Of a DNA stretch of 13,798 nt, positions 1 through 7,638 are shown one piece after another. The notes beneath the pieces are model-generated. The model saw only the letters and a list, made by a program, of their open reading frames with translations. It was not told the origin of the DNA and did not search any database. Where the stretch lies: assembly GCA_023441145.1 (NCBI GenBank), contig JAEZQN010000207.1, positions 1 to 13,798 of the forward strand. Direction: 5' to 3'. The DNA comes from Bacillota bacterium (lineage in GTDB: Bacteria; Bacillota; Clostridia; Lachnospirales; Lachnospiraceae). Each line of letters starts with the position of its first letter. The stretch's first letter is position 1. The position numbers and the translations under genes were made by a program.

Positions 1-70
1 ATATTAAAGTAATAGGAAGAAGTCTGGACGACACGAGTGACTTTAATTTGTCAAGAAGGGTATCAATCAT
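1..70 (-). CDS. Penicillin-binding protein 2-like transpeptidase, N-terminal fragment
   Basis: Only the first 23 codons are in the window; the gene continues beyond position 1. The start ATG at 70-68 overlaps the mreD stop TGA (69-67) as ATGA, a layout typical of translational coupling. The ribosome site is the AAAGGAG inside the end of mreD. The peptide begins MIDTLLDKLKS and continues through SRLLPITLI: a short basic cytoplasmic tail followed by the start of a hydrophobic segment. This is how class B (mrdA/PBP2-type) monofunctional transpeptidases begin in Clostridia, where they follow mreBCD. The family is a membrane-anchored peptidoglycan transpeptidase of the elongation complex. No catalytic motif is visible here, so the identification rests on context and the N-terminal pattern. 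Confidence 0.72.
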   Translation of the reverse strand, partial: MIDTLLDKLKSLVSSRLLPITLI

Positions 71-576
71 ATATTCTCCTTTCCAGATGTCTGTTCAATA
101 CGAACAATTAAAACATGAATCAATTTATACAGGAAAAACGATACTAAAACTGTATAAACTAATTCAGGAAGCATAATTCTAATAAAATAATATGGTAAAT
201 TGGTACGATTTCTTAATAGGAAGGTAAGAATATAAAATAAGAAGTTATAAAAGATATCACTTAATCCAACCAATAAAAATGGAATCGTATAATCATCGCG
301 ATAGTAAATTTTATTGCAAAGCCCAACTAGATATCCAATTAGCATGTAAATTAGACCACATACACCAATTAAACTATTATATTGACAGTCGACTAATAAG
401 CCAAGGAATAAGCCTAGAAACATGGCTTCGATTTTACCCCGAATATACCCAATTGCCACAACAATAATTAATATTAAGTTAGGAACAACATTAGCAAGTG
501 CTATTTTTTGCAAGACCGTAGTTTGTAAAAGATAGCATACTAAAATTAATGCAGTCATGTATAGAAAACGTTTCAT
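67..576 (-). CDS. mreD: Rod shape-determining membrane protein MreD
   Basis: A 169-residue integral membrane protein with about six hydrophobic segments (roughly 5-22, 30-47, 50-65, 70-88, 97-121 and 135-155) and short charged loops. It carries the GLLVD element after the third segment that is typical of MreD. Size and topology fit the family (about 160-180 residues). MreD is a membrane partner of MreC in the peptidoglycan elongation complex. It lies directly after mreC and overlaps the next gene, a PBP, by 4 nt, so these are probably co-translated. I chose the ATG at 576 because GGGTGG lies 5 nt upstream. A GTG at 585 gives three more residues but sits inside that ribosome site. The sequence is poorly conserved, as usual for MreD, so the call leans on topology plus position. 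Confidence 0.88.
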   Translation of the reverse strand: MKRFLYMTALILVCYLLQTTVLQKIALANVVPNLILIIVVAIGYIRGKIEAMFLGLFLGLLVDCQYNSLIGVCGLIYMLIGYLVGLCNKIYYRDDYTIPFLLVGLSDIFYNFLFYILTFLLRNRTNLPYYFIRIMLPELVYTVLVSFFLYKLIHVLIVRIEQTSGKENI

Positions 577-581
577 AGTTA

Positions 582-587
582 CCACCC
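582..587 (-). promoter_or_regulatory. Ribosome binding site that decides the mreD start
   Basis: On the minus strand AAAGGGTGG precedes TAACT and then ATG (576-574). This places a near-consensus Shine-Dalgarno 5 nt from the ATG. The upstream in-frame GTG (585-583) is part of the same motif and so is unlikely to be the start. The site lies just downstream of the mreC stop codon (591-589). Confidence 0.6.
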
Positions 588-588
588 T

Positions 589-1485
589 TTATTTGGAACT
601 GTCATCATTATCTGATGGTGTCTGATTAGGATCTGTTTTGATCAGAGCCTCTTTTAATTTAGTAATAACCAGAACGGTATCTAGTTTAGAAAAATCGACT
701 ACAGGTCTTACATAACCAGATTGGCTCATATTGTTAGAATCTGAGGATATACTATCCACATATCCAATCAGTATTCCTGGAAGGAATTTGCTACTTATCT
801 TAGAAGTGACAATTTCGTCACCAACTTCAATAAGAGCATCTTTTTTTATTACGTTCATCTCAATGAGCCCATTGTCAAATAACTCTAGGTTACCTTTTAC
901 ATTGCAGGTATCTCCAGTGTTTCTAAACATACCACCTACATTACTAGCATCATCTATAATCAAACGTACCTTGGAGTGGTTAACTCCCACTTCCGTAATA
1001 ATACCGACTAACCCCTCATCAGCGATAACATTCATGTCTTCGGTAAGACCTTCTCTACTACCTTTGTCAATGGTTATGGTACTATACCAGTTTAAAGGAT
1101 CATAGCTGATGACAGTAGCAGCTACCTTTGGATAGTCTTTATAGTCTTGATCAAGTTTATATAACTTACGAAAATTCTCTAGCTCAAACTTGTCCTGTAA
1201 AAGGTTATTATTTTCCTGCTTTAGCTTGTTAATCTCCTGTTGAAGAGTCTTGTTCTCCGCCGTCAAATCTTCTACAGAATTAAATAGTTCAGCCTTTGAA
1301 TGAATAAAATCACCAATTTGATTAATCCCCTTTTGCATAGGCGTCATAACCCTGCCAACAAATGTTTTGGCTGGAGCCACTGCCTCACTATATTTAAATG
1401 AAATAAATATTAGAATTAAGCATAGCACGGTTAACCCTAATAATATATATCGAGGTGCTATGTTTACCTTAAACCTACGTCTCAT
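589..1485 (-). CDS. mreC: Rod shape-determining protein MreC
   Basis: A 298-residue bitopic membrane protein. A basic N-terminus (MRRRFK) is followed by one transmembrane helix (about 13-30), a coiled coil (about 64-110, rich in Leu, Glu, Lys and Asn) that mediates dimerisation, and then the beta-rich extracytoplasmic domain. Family patterns include VISYDPLNWYSTITIDKGSREGL (two pieces of the conserved core, about 125-147) and GLVGIITEVG (158-167). The last 20 residues are a polar, acidic tail, probably disordered. MreC scaffolds PBP2-type transpeptidases outside the membrane and links them to MreB and MreD. It sits between mreB (22-nt gap) and mreD (12-nt gap from the chosen ATG), the canonical order. 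An AAGGGAG ribosome site precedes the ATG. No irregularity is seen. Confidence 0.95.
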   Translation of the reverse strand: MRRRFKVNIAPRYILLGLTVLCLILIFISFKYSEAVAPAKTFVGRVMTPMQKGINQIGDFIHSKAELFNSVEDLTAENKTLQQEINKLKQENNNLLQDKFELENFRKLYKLDQDYKDYPKVAATVISYDPLNWYSTITIDKGSREGLTEDMNVIADEGLVGIITEVGVNHSKVRLIIDDASNVGGMFRNTGDTCNVKGNLELFDNGLIEMNVIKKDALIEVGDEIVTSKISSKFLPGILIGYVDSISSDSNNMSQSGYVRPVVDFSKLDTVLVITKLKEALIKTDPNQTPSDNDDSSK

Positions 1486-1507
1486 AGGAAACTCCCTTCC
1501 CTATTAC

Positions 1508-2536
1508 TTATTTTAATTTTCTCTTACTTATGCCAGATGAAACAATAGAGGTCAAAGTCTTTAAATTGGAATCATCAATAATTGACCCAAGTCCGTTAAT
1601 AACTGCATTAGCAGGGTTTGGACATATATTAACTTTAAGCTCAGTTTCTTGGCTAATTAGTGCATCAAGATTACGAATACTTGCAGATCCCCCTAAAACA
1701 TAGATGCCTGAATCAATAATATCAGATGAAATTTCAGGAGGAGTTCTCTCTAAAATCATCTTTATATTATCGATGATGCTATTTAGATACTCAATGATTG
1801 CTTCATGAACCATACTGGAGTTGATTTCCATCTCGCTAGGAAGTCCTGTAACAACATTACGTCCATATACCTTAATAGTTCTTTCTTCTGTATGAAAAGC
1901 ATCTGCTAGTTCCTTTTTAATATTTTCTGCAGTTTTGTCTCCGATTAATAGATTATATTTTTTCTTTACATATAATCGAATAGACTCATCTAGCTTATTG
2001 CCTCCAATTGGAATCAACTTACTGATAACAATTCCACCTAAGGACATAATACTGATTTCTGTAGTATCTGCACCGATATCTACTGTCATCACACCAGCAG
2101 CACAGGTAATATCAAGACCTGCTCCTAAGGCAGCAGCAATTGGTTTTTCTACTATACCCACATACTTTGCTTTGATACAAGAATGGGCAATTAAATCATG
2201 AAATGCCATCTTTTCTACTTCAGTAATATCTGTTGGCACAGCTACGATACAATAACCACCCTTAAGACCTGTTTTTAGTATTTTTTTAAAGGTTGAATTG
2301 ATTAGAGTTTCCATATTAGCAATATCCGCAATCACACCATTGCGTACAGGATAAGAAACTTGTATATTACGAGGTGCCTTTTCTAACATTTCATAAGCTT
2401 CGTCACCAACAGCAATTACACGACGTTTATTTTCAATCGCAATTACATTTTTTTCGTCAAATACTATCTCATGTCCCTTACGATATATTTTTAATGTGCT
2501 AGTACCTAAATCAATTCCTAATAATCTATTTGTCAT
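1508..2536 (-). CDS. mreB: MreB/Mbl-family actin-like protein with an altered nucleotide site
   Basis: A 342-residue cytoplasmic actin homologue, usual MreB length. Phosphate-1 loop GIDLGTSTLKI (7-17), MreB-typical NGVIADI (66-72), VDIGADTTE (152-160), KKYNLLIGDKTAENIK (192-207) and LGGSASIRNLD (281-291) place it in the family. It is divergent. Canonical MreB has IEEP, DIGGGTTE and TGGG at the three active-site loops; here they read VEKP (129-132), DIGADTTE and LGGS. Position 131, the second Glu of IEEP and thought to be catalytic by comparison with Thermotoga MreB, is Lys. Binding may remain while hydrolysis is impaired. It precedes mreC, so it is positionally the mreB of the elongasome operon. 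It may instead be a specialised paralogue alongside a canonical MreB/Mbl encoded elsewhere. Family call is secure; biochemical activity is uncertain. Confidence 0.93.
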   Translation of the reverse strand: MTNRLLGIDLGTSTLKIYRKGHEIVFDEKNVIAIENKRRVIAVGDEAYEMLEKAPRNIQVSYPVRNGVIADIANMETLINSTFKKILKTGLKGGYCIVAVPTDITEVEKMAFHDLIAHSCIKAKYVGIVEKPIAAALGAGLDITCAAGVMTVDIGADTTEISIMSLGGIVISKLIPIGGNKLDESIRLYVKKKYNLLIGDKTAENIKKELADAFHTEERTIKVYGRNVVTGLPSEMEINSSMVHEAIIEYLNSIIDNIKMILERTPPEISSDIIDSGIYVLGGSASIRNLDALISQETELKVNICPNPANAVINGLGSIIDDSNLKTLTSIVSSGISKRKLK

Positions 2537-2555
2537 TGTGTTCTCCCTTCTAGAT

Positions 2556-3251
2556 TTACAGCAGACCTTGTTCTTTTAAGCTCACATATTTATTATCCCC
2601 AATAATTAAGTGATCCATAAGCTTAATTCCTATTAATACTCCAGCCTCCTTCACCCTCTTGGTAACTTGAAGGTCCTCAGCACTTGGAGAGGGGTCCCCG
2701 CTAGGGTGATTGTGGAGAAGTATAATATTCACCGCACCGTTTTTTAGCGCACATATAAAGAGTTCTCTAGGTGCAAGTAAAGAAGCATTTACTGTTCCCG
2801 AAGATATGATCTTATCGCCTAGTATTTTACTTTTAGAATCCAGTAAAACAAGCAAAATCTGTTCCGTAGTTAAATGACGCATGTCCTCCATATAATAACT
2901 AGCAACTGAATCAGGAGACAATAGATGAACACCATCTTTTCTTGTGGCTTTCGCCATCCGTCTTGTAATTTCGGACAGACAGAGAATCTGAGTGGCTTTT
3001 ACTTGGCCAATCCCATCTAACTTCATAAGTTCATTAAGAGTTAAATGGTTAAGATTTAGCAAGCCATGATATTCCTGATTACTTAGAAGAATACGAGAGG
3101 CAAGATGCAGTGCATCCTCCTTCTTAGAACCAGTTCTTAGGATGATTGCCAGTAATTCTTCGTCGGACAAAGCATGAACGCCCAAGCGGCTGAATTTCTC
3201 GTAAGGGCGTTCTAATATTGGCATTTGTGTAGAAGATGTTAGCTCTAACAT
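2556..3251 (-). CDS. radC: RadC family JAB/MPN-domain protein
   Basis: 231 residues from the chosen ATG, normal for RadC. The N-terminal half carries RPYEKFSRLG and LSDEELLAIILRTG (28-41), then a helix-hairpin-helix LDGIGQVKATQI (78-89). The C-terminal half is the JAB metalloprotease-like domain, with SSGTVNASLLAPRE (150-162) and the metal-binding signature HNHPSGDPSPSAED (180-193; H180, H182 and D193 as ligands). The family was named for radiation sensitivity, but its enzymatic role is unresolved. radC beside mreB is a long-standing Firmicute arrangement (19-nt gap to mreB here). The ATG at 3251 has GGAG 9 nt upstream. An in-frame TTG at 3266 would add five residues but overlaps that ribosome site. 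A promoter candidate and a leader hairpin lie upstream, so radC probably heads the shape operon. Confidence 0.93.
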   Translation of the reverse strand: MLELTSSTQMPILERPYEKFSRLGVHALSDEELLAIILRTGSKKEDALHLASRILLSNQEYHGLLNLNHLTLNELMKLDGIGQVKATQILCLSEITRRMAKATRKDGVHLLSPDSVASYYMEDMRHLTTEQILLVLLDSKSKILGDKIISSGTVNASLLAPRELFICALKNGAVNIILLHNHPSGDPSPSAEDLQVTKRVKEAGVLIGIKLMDHLIIGDNKYVSLKEQGLL

Positions 3252-3260
3252 AAGAGTAAG

Positions 3261-3264
3261 CTCC
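3261..3264 (-). promoter_or_regulatory. Ribosome binding site that decides the radC start
   Basis: On the minus strand GGAG is followed by a 9-nt spacer and ATG (3251-3249). The alternative TTG (3266-3264) overlaps this motif and has no comparable site of its own. The ATG also gives an N-terminus closer to the usual RadC length. Confidence 0.5.
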
Positions 3265-3302
3265 AATCTGTCTCTTCAAGCATCTGCCCCCAATGCTAAC
3301 TG

Positions 3303-3326
3303 ACAAGAACTATGTGATGTTCTTAT
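3303..3326 (-). other. Hairpin in the radC leader
   Basis: AAGAAC (3305-3310) and GTTCTT (3319-3324) are perfect inverted arms around an 8-nt loop. In the minus-strand RNA the stem extends to 8 bp with one U-G and one A-U pair. No T-run follows, so it is not a standard intrinsic terminator. The GAAC/GTTC half-sites recall the Firmicute LexA box, but that box has 4 nt between them and this has 8. Confidence 0.4.
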
Positions 3327-3348
3327 GAAATAAAATCTTCCACGCTAC

Positions 3349-3377
3349 ATTTTAGCATATCTATTTTGTTTTGTATA
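3349..3377 (-). promoter_or_regulatory. Candidate sigma-A promoter for radC-mreBCD
   Basis: The minus strand reads TATACA, a 17-nt spacer, then TAAAAT (3354-3349). A TGC directly before the -10 gives an extended -10 that would compensate for the weak -35. It lies 9 bp past the stop of the upstream gene and would give a leader of about 90 nt. The 134-bp gap before radC is the largest inside this gene run, which supports a separate promoter here. Readthrough from the mutS operon is also possible because no terminator is visible in the gap. Confidence 0.5.
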
Positions 3378-3385
3378 CCTTTTTA

Positions 3386-4672
3386 CTAAAGCCTTATGAG
3401 ATTCTCCTCAAACATACTTTGGGCAGATTTAAGAATTCCAAGTTTGGCATGGTACCAAGTAAGTCCCCCTTGGAAATATACTGCATAAGGAGGTTTAATA
3501 GGGGCATCTGCAGACAATTCAATACTACTTCCTTGAACAAAGGCACCTGCTGCCATAATGACATCAGAATCATAGCCAGGCATTGCCCAAGGTTCTGGAG
3601 TAACAAAGCTATCTACAGGAGCTGCTGCTTGAATTCCTTTACAAAACGCTATAACCCCTTCTTTGGTACCTAGGGTAACAGCTTGTATAATATCATATCT
3701 TGGCTCACTTCCATTAGGAATCACAGAAAATCCTAGCTGTTCGTAGAGATTAGCCGCAAAAATAGCTCCTTTTAGCGCGCCTGCAACTACTGTTGGGGCA
3801 AGAAATAATCCTTGGTAAAGAAGGCCGTTAATACCTAAGGTTGCCCCTACCTCTTTGCCAAGCCCCGGTGCGGTTAGGCGATAGGCTGCTTGCTCCACTA
3901 GTTCCTTCTTTCCAACTATATAGCCACCAATAGGGGCTAAACCACCACCTGGATTTTTAATTAGAGAGCCTACACATAAATCAGCTCCTACATCTGTTGG
4001 CTCTATGGTTTCTACGAATTCTCCATAACAGTTATCTACCATACAGATAGTATCTGGTTTTATGGATTTTATAAATGTTATGAGTTCCCCGATTCGTTTT
4101 ACAGAAAGGGTGGGTCTTGTTTGATACCCCTTAGAACGCTGTATCGTAACCATCTTAGTAGCAGAGTTAATCGATTTTCTAATACCCTCATAATCAAACC
4201 CACCATCTTCAAGTAAATCTACCTGTCGATAAGTTATTCCATACTCTGCTAGACTACCTGGGGTCTTACGAATACCAATCACTCCTTCTAGAGTATCATA
4301 AGGTTTTCCTACAGGACTTAATAATTCGTCTCCAGGTCTTAAATTAGCGGACAAGGCAATTGTTAAGGCATGTGTTCCGCAGGTAAGCTGAGGACGTACT
4401 AAGGCGGATTCTGTATGAAAAACAGATGCATAAACATCCTCTAAGGTATCCCTTCCTATATCGTTATATCCATACCCTGTGGTTGCAGCAAAATGGATAT
4501 CGCTGACTCTATTTTTTTGCATAGCCAGTATCACCTTATGTTGGTTATACTCTGCTACCTGATCAATATAAGAAAAACGTTCCTTTAGTGATTCCTCTAT
4601 AGCGTCAGAAAAGTCAAGTAGCTTTTCTGAAATACCCATGCTTTTATACTGCTCTTTTAAATACTCTTTCAT
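3386..4672 (-). CDS. ynbB: PLP-dependent enzyme of the YnbB / aluminium-resistance (methionine gamma-lyase-like) family
   Basis: A 428-residue fold-type I pyridoxal-phosphate enzyme. Visible are the cofactor-phosphate region QLTCGTHALTIAL (95-107), the pyridine-nitrogen aspartate in MVDNCYGEF (D213) and the probable Schiff-base lysine in GSLIKNPGGG (K239). IQRSKGYQTRPTL (177-189) is typical of this family. Databases usually label it 'aluminium resistance protein' or 'methionine gamma-lyase family protein'; no substrate has been firmly shown to my knowledge, so the reaction should be treated as unknown (possibly C-S or C-C bond chemistry on a sulfur amino acid). It lies 28 nt after miaA. Bacillus subtilis ynbB is also near miaA/hfq and upstream of glnR, so the neighbourhood is conserved, but hfq is missing from its usual place here. 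The ribosome site is AAAGGA. Confidence 0.88.
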   Translation of the reverse strand: MKEYLKEQYKSMGISEKLLDFSDAIEESLKERFSYIDQVAEYNQHKVILAMQKNRVSDIHFAATTGYGYNDIGRDTLEDVYASVFHTESALVRPQLTCGTHALTIALSANLRPGDELLSPVGKPYDTLEGVIGIRKTPGSLAEYGITYRQVDLLEDGGFDYEGIRKSINSATKMVTIQRSKGYQTRPTLSVKRIGELITFIKSIKPDTICMVDNCYGEFVETIEPTDVGADLCVGSLIKNPGGGLAPIGGYIVGKKELVEQAAYRLTAPGLGKEVGATLGINGLLYQGLFLAPTVVAGALKGAIFAANLYEQLGFSVIPNGSEPRYDIIQAVTLGTKEGVIAFCKGIQAAAPVDSFVTPEPWAMPGYDSDVIMAAGAFVQGSSIELSADAPIKPPYAVYFQGGLTWYHAKLGILKSAQSMFEENLIRL

Positions 4673-4700
4673 TGCATTATCCTTTCTACTATTCTATTTA

Positions 4701-5654
4701 TTAGATTGAAGAACATATGTTCTCATCCTTTAAAACCTTAAGAATAGCATCTAATTGTTCTTTGGTACTGCTTAATTGTTGCTTGTCTATCATAATAACG
4801 TCTTTTTCTCTTCTAAACCAAGTCAACTGGCGTTTAGCAAAATGTCTTGTATCCCTTTTCAGAATGTAGACAGCTTCCTCTAAGGTGATTTCACCATCAA
4901 GATAAGCATAAATCTCTTTATACCCTAAGCCCTGCATTGATACCAAATTTCTAGAATAACCAGCTTCCTTTAAGGAACGTACCTCCTCGACTAAGCCTTC
5001 TATAAGCATTGTATCAATACGAGAATTAATTCGTTCATATAATAGTTGCCTGTTGTGAGTTAAGACAAAATAGGCACTATTATAAGCAGCTGGACGTTTT
5101 TTTTCTTCCTCATTATGCTTCGATATTTGTTTTCCAGTTAGTCTATAATACTCTATGGCTCGTATTACTCTTTTAGAGTTATTGGCGTGAATGGCCTTAG
5201 CACTGTCTGGATCAATTCTAGTAAGCTCATCATGAAGAAACTTAGGTCCCTTTTCTATAAGTGTTTGTTCTAGTTCTTTTCTAACCTCAGATTCTAATGG
5301 CTCCTCATCAAAATTAATATCATACAAAAGTGCCTGAATATAAAAGCCCGTACCACCTACAATGATAGGAATCTTCCCCTTTGCATAAATCTCTTCTAAT
5401 GCTTCCTTGGCCATTTTTTGAAAACGAACTACATTAAAGTCCTCATCCGGTTCCATTTCATCGATAAGATAATGTTTTATACCACACATTTCAGATGGTT
5501 TGATTTTAGCTGTACCGATGTCCATATGTCGGTAAACCTGCATAGAATCAGCAGAAATAATTTCTCCACCTATTGTTTGGGCCAAAGAAATAGATAATTC
5601 TGTTTTACCAACAGCGGTAGGACCCGTTAATATGATTAATGGTCGTAGACTCAT
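4701..5654 (-). CDS. miaA: tRNA dimethylallyltransferase MiaA
   Basis: A 317-residue enzyme, normal length. It transfers a dimethylallyl group from DMAPP to N6 of A37 in tRNAs reading UNN codons, giving i6A, in the cytoplasm. The P-loop is GPTAVGKT (11-18). DSMQVYRHMDIGTAK (36-50) forms the substrate-binding region. GGTGFYIQALL (100-110) and the later HFAKRQLTWFR are family signatures. It follows mutL by 15 nt with a strong AGGAGG ribosome site 5 nt before the ATG. The mutS-mutL-miaA order is widespread in Firmicutes, so co-transcription is likely. Nothing is missing or truncated. Confidence 0.97.
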   Translation of the reverse strand: MSLRPLIILTGPTAVGKTELSISLAQTIGGEIISADSMQVYRHMDIGTAKIKPSEMCGIKHYLIDEMEPDEDFNVVRFQKMAKEALEEIYAKGKIPIIVGGTGFYIQALLYDINFDEEPLESEVRKELEQTLIEKGPKFLHDELTRIDPDSAKAIHANNSKRVIRAIEYYRLTGKQISKHNEEEKKRPAAYNSAYFVLTHNRQLLYERINSRIDTMLIEGLVEEVRSLKEAGYSRNLVSMQGLGYKEIYAYLDGEITLEEAVYILKRDTRHFAKRQLTWFRREKDVIMIDKQQLSSTKEQLDAILKVLKDENICSSI

Positions 5655-5669
5655 TATATCCTCCTAAAG

Positions 5670-7634
5670 TTACACAATTCGCTTAAACTTCTTTTCAATC
5701 TCTTGCTTTGTCATAGCAATAATAATTGGACGTCCATGAGGACAGAAATAAGGGTTCTCTAAACACATTAAATCTGTCAGTAAGGCAGAAAACTCTTCCT
5801 TTGTTAGTCTTTGGTTCCCTTTTACTGCTGCCTTACAGGACATGGATGCAATTTTTTCTATGATTAGCATTGGTTCTAAATTATAGTGATCTTCTACCAA
5901 GCTGTCAATGAGTTCTATAAGTAAAGACTCCTGATTTAAGTTATATAAATCAGCAGGAACACCTCGAACCGCCCATTCTTTTCCACCAAAGTGTTCAATC
6001 TCAAAGCCTAGTTCAAAAAAGAAGGACAGGTTTTCTTTGATACATTCTTCTTCTCTTGGGTTAAGGGTAATGATAATTGGTGGTAACAGGTTCTGAGAAA
6101 ACAGCGTTTTTTCGCTATATTCTTTCATCAGTTTTTCATACAGAATTTTCTCATGTGCAGCATGTTGATCAATTAATAACAGCTTTTCTTCAAATTCAAT
6201 TAGCCAATAGGTGTGAAACAATTGACCAATGATATGATAAGCTGGCTGAGGCTTAATTACTTCTGCTTCCTCTTCAAACAAACTTAGTTGCTTTGTCGGT
6301 TCACTTTCTTTCTTATCCTCATTCTGACTTATATATTCTTCTTCTCTTTCTTTTACCTTTGAAGAATCATAGGAAAATTCAGATTCTACAGTTGTCGTAT
6401 TAGGAACAGAGACCCATGGGAGCTCCTCTGTTTCTTGATTCGGAATAAATCTGACCTCCGTCTTATCCTCTTTTGTAGAAGGATTACTATTTTGAATGCT
6501 ATGAATGTAGGACAATATTTGATTTGAAGCTTGAATACGTTGCTTTTCAAATGGTTCAGGTCCCTTGTTCATAGGTGCATTACTTTCTTTAGGGGTAGTG
6601 CCTTTATTAACCGATTTGTTATCTACAGAAACATCAGGAATTAACTCTATCTGCCTTAACCGCTTACTAAGGGTACTATATACAATTTGATATACCTCTT
6701 CGCTATTCCTTAGGCGTAGCTCCATCTTGGTTGGATGCACATTGACATCAATATACATTGGATCAACGAGAAAATGTAATGAGGTATAAGGATATCGATG
6801 AGTCATGGCATATGGCTTATAGGCATCCTCAATGGCTTTACTAATCACTGCACTCTTAATATAGCGACCATTGATAAAATAGTTTTCATAATTTCTATTT
6901 CCACGTAGTAGCTCTGGCTTTCCAATAAATCCATCCATAGTGATATGCTCATTACTTTCATGGACCTCTAAAAGCTTGGCAGTTACATCTCGTCCATAAA
7001 TTTGATATACAATGTCCTTAAGTTTATTATTGCCAGAGGTAGAAATCTTTAACTGATTGTTATTTAAAAAACGGAATGAGATTCCAGGATGGCTAATGGC
7101 TAATCGTTCTACGAGGTCACTGATATAGCCTGCTTCTGTGGCAGCAGATTTTAAAAATTTACGTCTAGCTGGGGTATTATAAAACAGATTACGGATAATA
7201 AAGGTGGTACCATCAGGACACCCAATTTCCTCAAGACTCTTCTCTTGTCCACCTTCTATAATATAACGAGAGCCCAGTAACTCAGATTTAGACTTGGTCA
7301 CAAGTTCCACAAGGGCAACTGCTGCTATACTAGAAAGGGCCTCTCCACGAAAGCCAAGACTAGACACATTAAGAAGATCCTCCACGGATTTAATTTTGGA
7401 TGTGGCATGTCGTAAAAAGGCTGTCTTTACATCCGACTTTAAAATACCAGAGCCATTGTCTGTAATACGAATAAAACTAATGCCACCCTCCTTGATTTCC
7501 ACAGTAATGGCATTAGCACCTGCATCAATGGCGTTTTCGACTAATTCTTTTACAACAGCAGCAGGACGCTCAATTACCTCTCCCGCTGCAATTTGGTTTA
7601 TAGTTTGTTGGTCTAACACCGTAATCTTTTGCAT
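5670..7634 (-). CDS. mutL: DNA mismatch repair protein MutL with endonuclease motif
   Basis: 654 residues. The N-terminal GHKL ATPase shows KELVENAIDAGA (29-40; E30 catalytic, N34 for Mg), DNGSG (59-63) and GFRGEALSSI (94-103), followed by NVHPTK (298-303) of the transducer domain. Residues about 335-460 are a polar, acidic, low-conservation linker. The C-terminal dimerisation/nuclease domain has DQHAAHEKILYE (489-500), matching the endonuclease motif DQHA-x2-E-x4-E. SCKAAVKGN (599-607) and CPHGRP (631-636) complete the metal site. This MutL should therefore nick the nascent strand itself, as expected where MutH is absent. QLSLF at 449-453, just before the nuclease domain, is a canonical beta-clamp-binding pentapeptide. 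The start lies 4 nt past the mutS stop, so coupled translation is likely. Confidence 0.97.
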   Translation of the reverse strand: MQKITVLDQQTINQIAAGEVIERPAAVVKELVENAIDAGANAITVEIKEGGISFIRITDNGSGILKSDVKTAFLRHATSKIKSVEDLLNVSSLGFRGEALSSIAAVALVELVTKSKSELLGSRYIIEGGQEKSLEEIGCPDGTTFIIRNLFYNTPARRKFLKSAATEAGYISDLVERLAISHPGISFRFLNNNQLKISTSGNNKLKDIVYQIYGRDVTAKLLEVHESNEHITMDGFIGKPELLRGNRNYENYFINGRYIKSAVISKAIEDAYKPYAMTHRYPYTSLHFLVDPMYIDVNVHPTKMELRLRNSEEVYQIVYSTLSKRLRQIELIPDVSVDNKSVNKGTTPKESNAPMNKGPEPFEKQRIQASNQILSYIHSIQNSNPSTKEDKTEVRFIPNQETEELPWVSVPNTTTVESEFSYDSSKVKEREEEYISQNEDKKESEPTKQLSLFEEEAEVIKPQPAYHIIGQLFHTYWLIEFEEKLLLIDQHAAHEKILYEKLMKEYSEKTLFSQNLLPPIIITLNPREEECIKENLSFFFELGFEIEHFGGKEWAVRGVPADLYNLNQESLLIELIDSLVEDHYNLEPMLIIEKIASMSCKAAVKGNQRLTKEEFSALLTDLMCLENPYFCPHGRPIIIAMTKQEIEKKFKRIV

Positions 7635-7638
7635 AGCA

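Noticed and set aside
731..1105. Open frame of 124 codons on the plus strand inside mreC
   Set aside because: It lies wholly antisense to a well-supported mreC, has no ribosome site or recognisable domain, and its Ser/Pro/Ile-rich composition is typical of a shadow frame.
3124..3306. Minus-strand 60-codon open frame overlapping the radC start
   Set aside because: It overlaps radC in another frame and has no motif; the HhH-JAB protein explains this stretch.
3305..3324. Possible LexA (SOS) box GAAC...GTTC upstream of radC
   Set aside because: The Firmicute box has four bases between GAAC and GTTC; here there are eight, so it is reported only as a hairpin.
3371..3673. Plus-strand open frame over the end of the PLP enzyme gene
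   Set aside because: It is antisense to a conserved coding region and has no family resemblance or start context.
4670..4681. Two-codon upstream frame (ATG CAA TGA) overlapping the start of the PLP enzyme gene
   Set aside because: The first ATG is only 2 nt from the ribosome site AAAGGA, which is too close for initiation; the arrangement is probably accidental.
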